The notes beneath the pieces are model-generated. The model had not been told where the DNA came from, searched no databases, and saw only the letters and a program-made list of their open reading frames with translations. Positions 1 through 6,298 of a stretch of DNA of 6,298 bases are shown here, piece after piece. A program made the position numbers and the translations under genes. Positions within the stretch are counted from its first letter, which is position 1. The number at the start of each line of letters is the position of its first letter. Source of the stretch: Planctomycetota bacterium (GTDB lineage: Bacteria > Planctomycetota > B15-G4 > JADJEK01); assembly GCA_016795255.1 (NCBI GenBank), contig JAEUIB010000590.1, positions 1 through 6,298 on the forward strand. Reading direction: 5' to 3'.

Positions 1-2
1 CG

Positions 3-1745
3 ACGGCGCCCTCCGGCGTCGCGCGCACGAGCGTCTCGGCCGCCGACGTCGTGTCGAGCCCGATCGCCGAACCCGAGCATGCCCGCCTGCGCGGTCGTGT
101 GCTCGACGCCGCGGGCTCGGCGCGCCCCGGCGTCCGCGTGAAGTTCACGCCGACGACGAGCAAGAACGCGGCGACGCCGACGGCGACCAGCGACTCCGCG
201 GGCCGCTTCGAGTTGGGACTGACGATCCCGCTCGGATCGGTCGCCGTGGACGATGAACGCTTCGTGACGCTGTACGCACCGGCCGTCGACGGTCCGTTCT
301 CGGGAGAAGCCATCGTCGTGATCGCCGACGCCGTCGCGATGTCCGGACTCGTCGTCGACGACAACGGCGCGCCGATCGCGAATGCGACGATCGACTTCGA
401 GTTCACGCGCCGCGTCGCGGCGGCGATTCCCGTGCCGCTCGACGGTTCCGTCGGGCGCTCGTTCGAGACGCGTTCGGACGTGTCCGGTCGATTCGCGCGC
501 GCTGCGGTGCCTCTGTCGCCCGGCATCAAGATCGTCGCGAGCGCGACCGGCCACGCCTCGACGACGCAGCCGGTCCCCGACCGCGGTCCGCTCGATCTGC
601 GCTTCGTGCTGCCTCGGCTCGAGTCGCAGCCCGGCTCGCTCGCCGGGCAAGTCGTCGACCGCTTCTCGATCCCGATCGAAGGCGCGCGGATCGCGTTCCT
701 CGGCGAGGAAGCGACGTCCGGCGTCGACGGCCGCTTCCGCATCGATGCGCAGGCGGTCGAGTCCCAACTCGATCGCCTCGAGGTCGAACTGTGGGTCGCG
801 AAGACCGGACTGCTGCCGAAGCGCCTCGCGCTCGAGCCACGACGCCTGCCGCCGTTCGTCACCGTGGTGCTCGACGGCGCGACGCGGACGATCGAAGGGC
901 GCGTGCTCGACGAAGCCGGGAAGCCGGCGAAGGGGGTCGGCATCTCGATCGTCGACGGCACGCCGTTCGGCCAATGGGATCAGGAACCCGCGTTCGCCGA
1001 GGAAGTCGCGGGCGACACGCACGACGCGGTCGCGAGCGGCGCCGACGGCGGATTCGTCGTCCGCGGACTGATGGATCGAACCTACGTGCTGCAGGCGTTC
1101 GACCCGGTCACGCGGCTGCGGATCCACACGGCGCCGATCGCCGCGGGCTCGAAGGACGTCACGATCGCGCTGCCCCCGGACGCGTTCGTCGACGGTGTCC
1201 GCGGTCGCGTCGTCGCTCCGGACGGCACGCCGCTGGTCAAGGCGTCGGTGTTCGTGCAGGTCACGACGCGCAGCATCCAGGTCTACGCGTACGGCAGCGA
1301 GGAACACGCGGCATCGAAGCCGGTGAGCACCGACGCCGACGGACGATTCACGCTCGATCACGTGCAACGTGGACCGCTGCAGCTCGCGGTCGACGGTGAC
1401 GCGCTGATCCGCACCAGCGCGGTCGTCGGCACCGTCGGCGACCGGAACGACGAGTTCACGATCGTCGTCAGCCGGCGCTGCCATCTGCGCGCGGAGCTCG
1501 CTGGACATCGCATCCGCGCACGCTGGATGCGCGTGTTGAACGCCGCCGGCGAGGCGCTGCCGCTCGGCGAGGTCCGCGGATCGGGCGCGTCGTGGAGCGA
1601 CTCGCAACCCCTGCAGGAAGGTCGCTCCGCGGTGTTCGCCGTCGCCGAAGGCGCGACGACCGTGCGACTCACCTACGCGGATGGGACGACCGAGGACTTG
1701 CCGCTGAAGCTCGTGCCCGGCGAAGTCGTCGTCGTCAGCGGTTGA
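3..1745 (+). CDS. Multi-repeat carboxypeptidase-regulatory-like domain protein (5' partial)
   Basis: The reading frame is open to the window edge, so the N-terminus is missing. The first in-frame start, GTG at 51, has no Shine-Dalgarno sequence, and residues before it read as normal protein. Numbering from that GTG (564 residues), five beta-sandwich repeats of carboxypeptidase-regulatory type are visible. Each opens with a G-x-V-x-D/P-x-x-G-x-P-like strand-turn, at Gly15, Gly99, Gly199, Gly283 and Gly385. Each then carries a D-x-x-G-x-F turn, near residues 48-53, 143-148, 226-229, 332-335 and 430-433. Residues about 476-564 form a last beta-rich domain ending in a P-G-E-V-V-V-V-S-G strand. 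No catalytic motif, transmembrane segment or C-terminal anchor is seen. Such repeats usually serve as structural or binding modules in exported proteins; the ligand is unknown. Export signals would lie upstream of the window. The stop TGA overlaps the 3' end of the opposing MBL gene by 11 bp. Confidence 0.85.
   Translation, partial: TAPSGVARTSVSAADVVSSPIAEPEHARLRGRVLDAAGSARPGVRVKFTPTTSKNAATPTATSDSAGRFELGLTIPLGSVAVDDERFVTLYAPAVDGPFSGEAIVVIADAVAMSGLVVDDNGAPIANATIDFEFTRRVAAAIPVPLDGSVGRSFETRSDVSGRFARAAVPLSPGIKIVASATGHASTTQPVPDRGPLDLRFVLPRLESQPGSLAGQVVDRFSIPIEGARIAFLGEEATSGVDGRFRIDAQAVESQLDRLEVELWVAKTGLLPKRLALEPRRLPPFVTVVLDGATRTIEGRVLDEAGKPAKGVGISIVDGTPFGQWDQEPAFAEEVAGDTHDAVASGADGGFVVRGLMDRTYVLQAFDPVTRLRIHTAPIAAGSKDVTIALPPDAFVDGVRGRVVAPDGTPLVKASVFVQVTTRSIQVYAYGSEEHAASKPVSTDADGRFTLDHVQRGPLQLAVDGDALIRTSAVVGTVGDRNDEFTIVVSRRCHLRAELAGHRIRARWMRVLNAAGEALPLGEVRGSGASWSDSQPLQEGRSAVFAVAEGATTVRLTYADGTTEDLPLKLVPGEVVVVSG
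1735..1745. other. Tail-to-tail overlap of two convergent genes
   Basis: The plus-strand stop TGA is at 1743-1745 and the minus-strand stop TGA reads from 1737 down to 1735. The last three codons of the MBL gene therefore lie within the end of the repeat-protein gene. There is no spacer for a terminator between the genes, and no GC hairpin followed by a T-run was seen at this junction on either strand. Confidence 0.9.
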
Positions 1746-2673
1746 TCGGCTCGACGATGAACGACGCGCGCACGATGCGCGTCGGCGTGTCGCCGGCGTC
1801 GTCGAGCGCGGCCTCGAGTTCGTCGAGTACGGCCGGCGCGAGCTCCAGCGGATGCTCGTTCGGCTGGTACGTCGCGCCCATCGGGAAGTCGACGCCGGGC
1901 GTCGTCGACATCTCGACGTGCGTGCCGACGACCCAACTCACGTCGTGCGTGCGCGCGAAGCGCGCCAGGCGATGGATGCTGGCCTTGAACGCCGGCCAAT
2001 CGCGGACGTAGAGCCGACCCGGATACACGGTGTCGCCGGTCAACAGCCAGCCGGTGCGCTCGTCGAAGAGTGCGATGCTCGCGTCCTCGTGACCGGGGAT
2101 GCCGAGCAGGGTCAGCTCGCGCTCGCCGAGGTCGAACGTGACGATGTCCCGCGGCCACTCGACGAACTCGAAGAACGCCGCGACCTCGGGCGCGCGACGG
2201 CCGACGATCGTCGTGTTCGGGCGATCCTGGAATTGGCGATCGCCGGCGACGTGATCGCCGTGCGCGTGCGTATGCGCGACGATCAGCGGCGGGGCGGCGT
2301 CGTCGCCGCGTGCGACGCGTCGCTCTTCGAGCAAGCGGTCGACGGTCGCGCGCAGCGGGAACTTCGCCGCATCGCGCGTCGCGCCGGTGTCGAGCAGCAG
2401 CGCGCGCGAGCCGCCGCACAGCAGGAACAGGAACGGCGCCTCGAAGTGGACGCTCTTGCTCTGACGCAGGACGAACGTGTCCGGTCCGAACGAGCGCACC
2501 TCGATCGGCGGGTCGGTCGGCGTCGCGCCGTCGGCGACTCCGTGGATCCACGGCGTGGTCGTGATCGGAGCGGCGCGTCGCGCGTCGACGGTGGGTTCCG
2601 CTGCGCAGGCGACCAGGCCGATCGCGACGAGGCCTGCGGACCAGCGGCGTCGGAGTCGTGAAGGAGTTCGCAT
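1735..2673 (-). CDS. MBL-fold metallo-hydrolase lipoprotein
   Basis: A 312-residue protein. The N-terminus has a basic stretch (R6-R10), a hydrophobic core and the lipobox L20-V21-A22-C23, so it is probably a lipoprotein anchored through Cys23. The MBL fold follows, roughly residues 58-260, with all ligands of a dinuclear zinc site: H136-x-H138-x-D140-H141, H195 (in G-H-E-D-A-S), D214 (in T-G-D-T) and H252 (in G-T-H). The L-L-L-D-T-G strand at 92-97 is typical of the family. This supports a metal-dependent hydrolase of the glyoxalase II/lactonase/lactamase-like superfamily; the substrate cannot be told from sequence. The ATG at 2673 was chosen because it gives a normal-length lipoprotein signal, although no Shine-Dalgarno sequence precedes it. 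An in-frame GTG at 2721 would add 16 residues before the signal. The gene diverges from the TPR-CHAT gene and converges on the repeat-protein gene. Confidence 0.9.
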   Translation of the reverse strand: MRTPSRLRRRWSAGLVAIGLVACAAEPTVDARRAAPITTTPWIHGVADGATPTDPPIEVRSFGPDTFVLRQSKSVHFEAPFLFLLCGGSRALLLDTGATRDAAKFPLRATVDRLLEERRVARGDDAAPPLIVAHTHAHGDHVAGDRQFQDRPNTTIVGRRAPEVAAFFEFVEWPRDIVTFDLGERELTLLGIPGHEDASIALFDERTGWLLTGDTVYPGRLYVRDWPAFKASIHRLARFARTHDVSWVVGTHVEMSTTPGVDFPMGATYQPNEHPLELAPAVLDELEAALDDAGDTPTRIVRASFIVEPINR

Positions 2674-2716
2674 GCGGGGCACGGTAGCGAGGGCGGTGGA
2701 CGAACGGCGCTTCCCG

Positions 2717-2722
2717 TACACT
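2717..2722 (+). promoter_or_regulatory. Possible -10 element (TACACT) for the TPR-CHAT gene
   Basis: TACACT matches four of six bases of the housekeeping -10 consensus in otherwise GC-rich DNA. It lies 28 bp before the ATG, leaving room for a short leader with the Shine-Dalgarno site. The -35 side is poor: the best match, TGGACG at 2697-2702, sits only 14 bp upstream. This is a weak candidate. Confidence 0.22.
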
Positions 2723-2740
2723 CCTCGGCTTCCGTCGCTC

Positions 2741-2745
2741 GGAGG
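2741..2745 (+). promoter_or_regulatory. Ribosome binding site GGAGG of the TPR-CHAT gene
   Basis: A perfect GGAGG lies 5 bases before ATG 2751. No other ATG, GTG or TTG occurs in frame between the upstream stop TAG (2685-2687) and this ATG, so the site fixes the start. Confidence 0.85.
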
Positions 2746-2750
2746 CGTTC

Positions 2751-5700
2751 ATGGTCGCGGTGGCGCTCGTCGCATGGCTCTGCATCGCGTCGCCGCAAGG
2801 AGCGGTCGGTGCCGACGAGCCGCGTCCACTCGTCGTCGACGCGTGGAGCGTCGGCGTGGTCGACGTCGCAGCGCGCCAGGTCGACGACTTCGTGTCCGGT
2901 TCGACGGGCGACGTCGCGCCGCGCGCGGTGCGGTTCGCGCTGCCCGCCGAGGGGTCGGCGCCGGCGATCGTCGAGGCGCGCGCGGCATGGTTCGACGCGG
3001 CGCTCATCGTTCGCGACGCGTCCGGAGCGAGCCTCGCTCAGGACGACGACGGTTGGTACGGAGTCCATCCCGCGGTCGCGCTCGACGCGGAGCTCGCGGC
3101 GCGGGCGCGATGGATCGACGTCGTCGCGCTGCACGGTGGCTCGGGCGAGTTCACGGTGCGCATCCGGCCGGGTTCGGCCGAGGCGATCGCGGCCGACGAG
3201 GTCGCGCGGCGCGTGATCGACGAATCGTCCGACCTGATGCGTGAAGCGCGCGCGGCGCCCGAGCTCGTCGACGCGGCTCGCTTCGCGACGCTGCGGCGGT
3301 CGGCTCAGGTGTTGCTGCAAGCCGGGGACGCTGATGCCGCGGTGCGATTCGCGCACGACGTCGTGCAGCTCGCGCGCGACGTCGCCGGCGATCCGTCGGC
3401 GGAGGTGCGCCTCGCGATCGAGCAGCTCGCGTCCGTGCAGTCCGTCGCAGGGCGACTCGACGATGCGCGCGCGAACTTCGAGGACGCGCATCGTCGCGCC
3501 GTCGCGGAGTTCGGAGCGGACGACGCGCGGATCGCGCCGACGCTGCAGCGCTGGGCGCACGTGGACCTGATCGATGGACGTCTTGCGCAAGCGCGCGAGC
3601 GGCTGCAGCTCGCCGTCGACCTGCTCTCCGCCAGTGTCGGGGCCGATCATCTCGACACGCTCGGCGCACTCGAGTTGCTGGGGCAGGTCGATGCGAAGTC
3701 GGGCGCGTACGGAGTCGCCGAAGCGACGTTCCGGCGCATCCTGGACGTGCGAACGCGGGTGCTCGGCGAGGACGACACGCGGACGATCGACGCGCTGCAC
3801 AACCTCGCGTCGACGCTGTACGGCGCCGGGGATCCCGCTGCCGCGCGGCCGTTGCTCGAGCGAGCCCTCGAGTCGACCGAGCGCAGAGCGCAGGACCAAC
3901 CGCTGGCGGTCGCCGTGACGGCGCGCGAGCTCGCCGGGGTGCTGTACCAGCTCGGCGAGTATCGCGAGGCCGAAGTGCTGGCGGAGCGCGCGTACACGCT
4001 GTTCGAGCGCGTCCTCGGTGAGGACAGCACGCAGGCCGCCGGTGCGTTGCGCGATCGGGCGCTGATCGCGGAGGTGCTCGGCGATTCGGAGCGCGCGCGG
4101 ATCTGGTTCCAGCGCTGCGTGACCATTCGCGAGAAGGTGCTCGGACCGGAGCATCCCGAGTTGGCGTCGGATCTCGCGACGCTCGCCGGATTGCTGCGGC
4201 GCAACGGCTCCGCGGCCGGCGGCAAGCCGCTGATCGAGCGCGCGCTCGCGATCCACCTGGCGGCGTTCGGGCCCGGTCATCCCGAGGTCGCGTCCGATCA
4301 TCTGATCGCCGCGGAGATCGACCGCGATCTCGGCGACCTGCGGGGCGCGGAGCAGCACGTGCAGCTCGCGCTGGCCGAGCGCGAAGCCGCACTCGGACCC
4401 GACCACGCCCACGTCGCCGCGGCTCTCGTGCAACTCGCCGGGCTGTTGCGCGATCAGGGACGCACGCCGGAAGCGCGCGATCTGTACGCGCGGGCGCTCG
4501 CGATCGATCTGCGCGAGCTCGGCGACGCGCATCCGTCGACGCTCGCGACGATGAACGATCTCGCGCTGGCCGAGCACGCGCTCGGCAACCTCGACGCCGC
4601 GAGGGCGCTGCATCAGCGGAACCTCGAGATCTCGGAAGCGACGCCCGACCGCATCGATCTGCAGTACGCGGCCGGATCGCAGAACCTCGCGATGCTCGAC
4701 GTCGACCTCGGGCGCATCGCCGACGCGCGGGTATCCGGCAAGCGAGGTTTCGAACTCGCGATGGCGGCGCTCGACGTCGTGTCGCGTCAGGGCTCGGAAG
4801 GCCATCGGCTCGCGCAATTGCGGCGCTTGCGTTGGCATCTCGCGGCGTACCTGACGTGGTGTGGGCTCGAGCCGGGTCACGACGCGGAGGCGTACGAAGC
4901 CGTGCTGCGGTGGAAGGACCTCGCGTTCTTCGCGTCGCGCGGCACGGCGCGGGGTTCGACGGCGGACGTCGCGCCGATGCTCGATCTGCACGGCGAACTC
5001 GCGGACGCGGTGTTCCAGGACGAGTCCGTCGACGTGTGGTCGCGGGATCGGCGATTGGCACGAGCGATCGAGGCCGTCGTCGTCGCCGAGAGCGCGCGCG
5101 CGATTCCCGCGCGTCCCGGCACCGGGACCGAGCTGCTGCGCGAGATCGGCGCGGCGCTGCGACCGGGGTCCGTGCTCGTCGATTTCGTGATCCGCGCGGA
5201 CTACGAGCCGCGACGTCCGGGCGGCGCGGCGAAGCGTGGTCGCCACGTCGACCCGGTCGTGACCGCGTTCGTGCTCGGGCACGGGGCGGTGTCGCCGCGC
5301 CGGGTCGAGCTCGGCTCGGCGGCCGCATTGCGTGCGCGGCTCGATGCCGTGCTCGCGTCGATCGCGCTGGAGTCCGAGTCGGACCCGCACGACGAGGCGT
5401 GGCGGGAACTCGAGTCGACGTTGCTCGGACCGCTGCGGCCGTATTTGGCGTCCGCGACGCGGCTGTACGTCGTGCCCGACGACTTCTTGGGCGACGTCCC
5501 GTGGGACGCGCTGACGGTGTCGCCCGGCCGGTTCTTGGTCGAGCAGGCGACGGTCACGCTCGTGCCGAGCGCGAGTCGCCTAGCGGAATCGGTCGAGTCG
5601 AGGCCGATCGCCGCCGAGCACGTGCTGCTCGTCGGCGACGTCGCGTACGCGGGGACGACCGATGCATCGTCGGTGCGCGCGGGGCGGCCCGCGGCGTTCG

Positions 5701-6298
5701 CGCCGTTGCCGGGCACGGCGCGCGAGATCGAACTCGTTCGGACGCGAGGAGCGGCAGCCGCGGGCGCGGCGACGACGATCCGATCGTTGGTCGGCGCCGA
5801 AGCGACGAAGCACGCCGTACGCACGCAGGTCGCCGGAGCGCGCGTCGTCCACTTCGCGACGCACGCGTTCGCGCGACCGTCGGGCCTCGCCGCGATGTGG
5901 GAGCAGTCGATCGCCGACGCCACGGTCAAAGCGCGCGACGAACCGAATGCGGCGGTCGACCTGTTGCCGGGGCTGCTGACGGGGCTCGTGTTCGCGGGAG
6001 CGAACGACCCGTCGCCGCAACACCCGGCGCAAGGCCTGCTCACCGCGGCCGAGGCGGCATGGCTGCCGCTCGCGGAATGCGAACTCGTCGTGCTCTCGGC
6101 GTGCGGCAGCGCGCGAGGAAGCACCCTCGGCGGCGAATCGGTCGCGAGCCTGCAGCGAGCGTTCCACCTCGCCGGCGCCGCCGCGGTCGTGTCGACGCTG
6201 TGGGACCTCGACGACCAAGCGGCCTGCGCATGGATCGACGCGTTCTACGAAGCACTGTGGACGCAACGCATGCCCGTCGCGGAGGCCGCGCGCGCGGC
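2751..6298 (+). CDS. Exported PPC-like/TPR/CHAT-domain protein (3' partial)
   Basis: The first 1182 residues are present; the frame has no stop before the window ends. Residues 1-21 look like a signal peptide (hydrophobic core 2-13, likely cleavage after A-V-G-A21), but the n-region has no Lys or Arg. Residues about 30-140 are beta-rich with a D-A-A-L-I-V-x-D-x-x-G-x-x-L-A-x-D-D-D-G pattern, resembling a bacterial pre-peptidase C-terminal (PPC) domain. About eleven TPRs span 175-677 in a 42-residue register, several with the G-x-x-H-P signature of kinesin-light-chain-type TPRs. A helical linker (about 678-790) leads into the CHAT domain (about 795 onward). Its caspase-like dyad is H1038 (in H-F-A-T-H-A) and C1118 (in V-L-S-A-C-G-S), followed by the family's A-G-A-A-A-V-V-S-T-L-W-D-L-D-D segment. 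CHAT proteins are cysteine peptidases of the caspase/separase clan, usually with TPRs as sensor or docking scaffold. Activity and substrate are unproven. Only the domain's last helices seem missing. Confidence 0.92.
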   Translation, partial: MVAVALVAWLCIASPQGAVGADEPRPLVVDAWSVGVVDVAARQVDDFVSGSTGDVAPRAVRFALPAEGSAPAIVEARAAWFDAALIVRDASGASLAQDDDGWYGVHPAVALDAELAARARWIDVVALHGGSGEFTVRIRPGSAEAIAADEVARRVIDESSDLMREARAAPELVDAARFATLRRSAQVLLQAGDADAAVRFAHDVVQLARDVAGDPSAEVRLAIEQLASVQSVAGRLDDARANFEDAHRRAVAEFGADDARIAPTLQRWAHVDLIDGRLAQARERLQLAVDLLSASVGADHLDTLGALELLGQVDAKSGAYGVAEATFRRILDVRTRVLGEDDTRTIDALHNLASTLYGAGDPAAARPLLERALESTERRAQDQPLAVAVTARELAGVLYQLGEYREAEVLAERAYTLFERVLGEDSTQAAGALRDRALIAEVLGDSERARIWFQRCVTIREKVLGPEHPELASDLATLAGLLRRNGSAAGGKPLIERALAIHLAAFGPGHPEVASDHLIAAEIDRDLGDLRGAEQHVQLALAEREAALGPDHAHVAAALVQLAGLLRDQGRTPEARDLYARALAIDLRELGDAHPSTLATMNDLALAEHALGNLDAARALHQRNLEISEATPDRIDLQYAAGSQNLAMLDVDLGRIADARVSGKRGFELAMAALDVVSRQGSEGHRLAQLRRLRWHLAAYLTWCGLEPGHDAEAYEAVLRWKDLAFFASRGTARGSTADVAPMLDLHGELADAVFQDESVDVWSRDRRLARAIEAVVVAESARAIPARPGTGTELLREIGAALRPGSVLVDFVIRADYEPRRPGGAAKRGRHVDPVVTAFVLGHGAVSPRRVELGSAAALRARLDAVLASIALESESDPHDEAWRELESTLLGPLRPYLASATRLYVVPDDFLGDVPWDALTVSPGRFLVEQATVTLVPSASRLAESVESRPIAAEHVLLVGDVAYAGTTDASSVRAGRPAAFAPLPGTAREIELVRTRGAAAAGAATTIRSLVGAEATKHAVRTQVAGARVVHFATHAFARPSGLAAMWEQSIADATVKARDEPNAAVDLLPGLLTGLVFAGANDPSPQHPAQGLLTAAEAAWLPLAECELVVLSACGSARGSTLGGESVASLQRAFHLAGAAAVVSTLWDLDDQAACAWIDAFYEALWTQRMPVAEAARA
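3396..4655 (+). repeat. Ten tandem TPR units of exactly 42 codons
   Basis: Within the TPR-CHAT protein, equivalent positions fall at residues 216, 258, 300, 342, 384, 426, 468, 510, 552 and 594, each 42 residues (126 bp) apart. The anchor is the residue after the inter-repeat turn, seen as G-A-D-H, G-E-D-D, G-E-D-S, G-P-E-H, G-P-G-H, G-P-D-H and G-D-A-H. A weaker eleventh unit begins at residue 636. The units are diverged in sequence, so this is an old protein-level repeat rather than a recent DNA duplication. Confidence 0.85.
5133..6298 (+). other. CHAT (caspase-like) domain, C-terminal end cut by the window
   Basis: This covers residues about 795-1182 of the TPR-CHAT protein. In order it shows the opening A-L-R-P-G-S-V-L-V-D-F strand (802-812), a V-P-D-D-F-L-G-D-V-P-W-D-A-L segment (908-921), and V-P-S-A-S (938-942). 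Then come the catalytic His codon at 5862-5864, the L-L-T-A-A-E segment (1096-1101) and the catalytic Cys codon at 6102-6104. After the Cys, Gly-Ser replaces the more common Glu-Thr. The His and Cys are 80 residues apart and both are intact, so an active peptidase is plausible. Confidence 0.9.

Larger units (their letters stand above)
2674..2750. promoter_or_regulatory. 77-bp divergent intergenic region
   Basis: This gap separates the start codons of the minus-strand MBL gene and the plus-strand TPR-CHAT gene, so it should hold both promoters, probably overlapping. No clear operator palindrome was recognised by eye. If the MBL gene instead starts at GTG 2721, the true gap shrinks to 29 bp. 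Confidence 0.6.

Noticed and set aside
51..53. GTG as the true start of the beta-repeat protein
   Set aside because: No Shine-Dalgarno sequence precedes it, there is no signal peptide after it, and the frame is open to the window edge; an internal Val is more likely.
1592..2011. Plus-strand open frame spanning the convergent junction
   Set aside because: It crosses the ends of two well-supported genes in another frame, with Arg- and Ser-rich sequence and no motif.
2634..2673. Twin-arginine export signal in the MBL lipoprotein
   Set aside because: The R-R-R-W sequence lacks the S-R-R-x-F-L-K pattern; the lipobox at Cys23 explains the N-terminus.
2674..2721. GTG at 2721 as the start of the MBL gene
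   Set aside because: It would put 16 extra residues before a lipoprotein signal that is already complete from ATG 2673, and the GAGGA directly abuts the GTG, which is too close. It cannot be fully excluded.
2775..2783. Lipobox at Cys11 of the TPR-CHAT protein
   Set aside because: The residues before it are A-W-L, which do not fit the L-[AS]-[GA]-C rule.
3151..5328. A 725-codon minus-strand open frame within the same region
   Set aside because: Almost wholly Arg, Ala, Pro and Ser with no domain pattern; a shadow of the TPR-CHAT coding strand.
2283..5390. A 1035-codon open frame on the minus strand opposite the TPR-CHAT gene
   Set aside because: It is Arg-rich low-complexity translation with no recognisable motif and overlaps two clear genes, one on its own strand. 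The plus-strand frame carries clear TPR and CHAT motifs, so this is a high-GC shadow.
2751..6298. A type III-E CRISPR Csx29-like TPR-CHAT protein
   Set aside because: No cas gene or CRISPR array is in the window, and the signal peptide and PPC-like domain argue against a cytoplasmic CRISPR partner.

Overview
The window is very GC-rich DNA with strong G/C preference at third codon positions. Frequent TCG, GCG, CGC and CTC codons fit a high-GC Gram-negative bacterium. The protein types (multi-domain carboxypeptidase-regulatory-like protein, lipoprotein metallo-hydrolase, exported TPR-CHAT protein) are the kind seen in high-GC Planctomycetota and Myxococcota. That placement is an inference from style; the window has no rRNA or marker gene.

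Layout: three protein genes fill almost all of it. (1) Bases 3-1745, plus strand: the C-terminal part of a protein made of five tandem carboxypeptidase-regulatory-like beta-sandwich repeats and a final beta-rich domain. Its N-terminus lies before the window. (2) Bases 1735-2673, minus strand: a lipoprotein of the metallo-beta-lactamase (MBL) fold with a full set of zinc-binding residues. It converges on gene 1, and their 3' ends overlap by 11 bp. (3) Bases 2751-6298, plus strand: a large exported protein running off the window end. It has a signal peptide, a pre-peptidase-C-terminal-like (PPC-like) beta domain, about eleven TPRs in an exact 42-residue register, and a C-terminal CHAT (caspase-like) domain with the His/Cys dyad. 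It is divergent from gene 2 across a 77-bp gap.

All three products appear to act outside the cytoplasm: gene 3 has a signal peptide, gene 2 a lipobox, and gene 1 is of a type usually exported. A shared pathway is not shown by the sequence. The divergent pair (genes 2 and 3) could be co-regulated from the short shared gap. The most notable item is the exported TPR-CHAT protein, since CHAT proteases with known roles mostly work inside the cell. No tRNA, rRNA, CRISPR array, insertion sequence or convincing terminator was seen.
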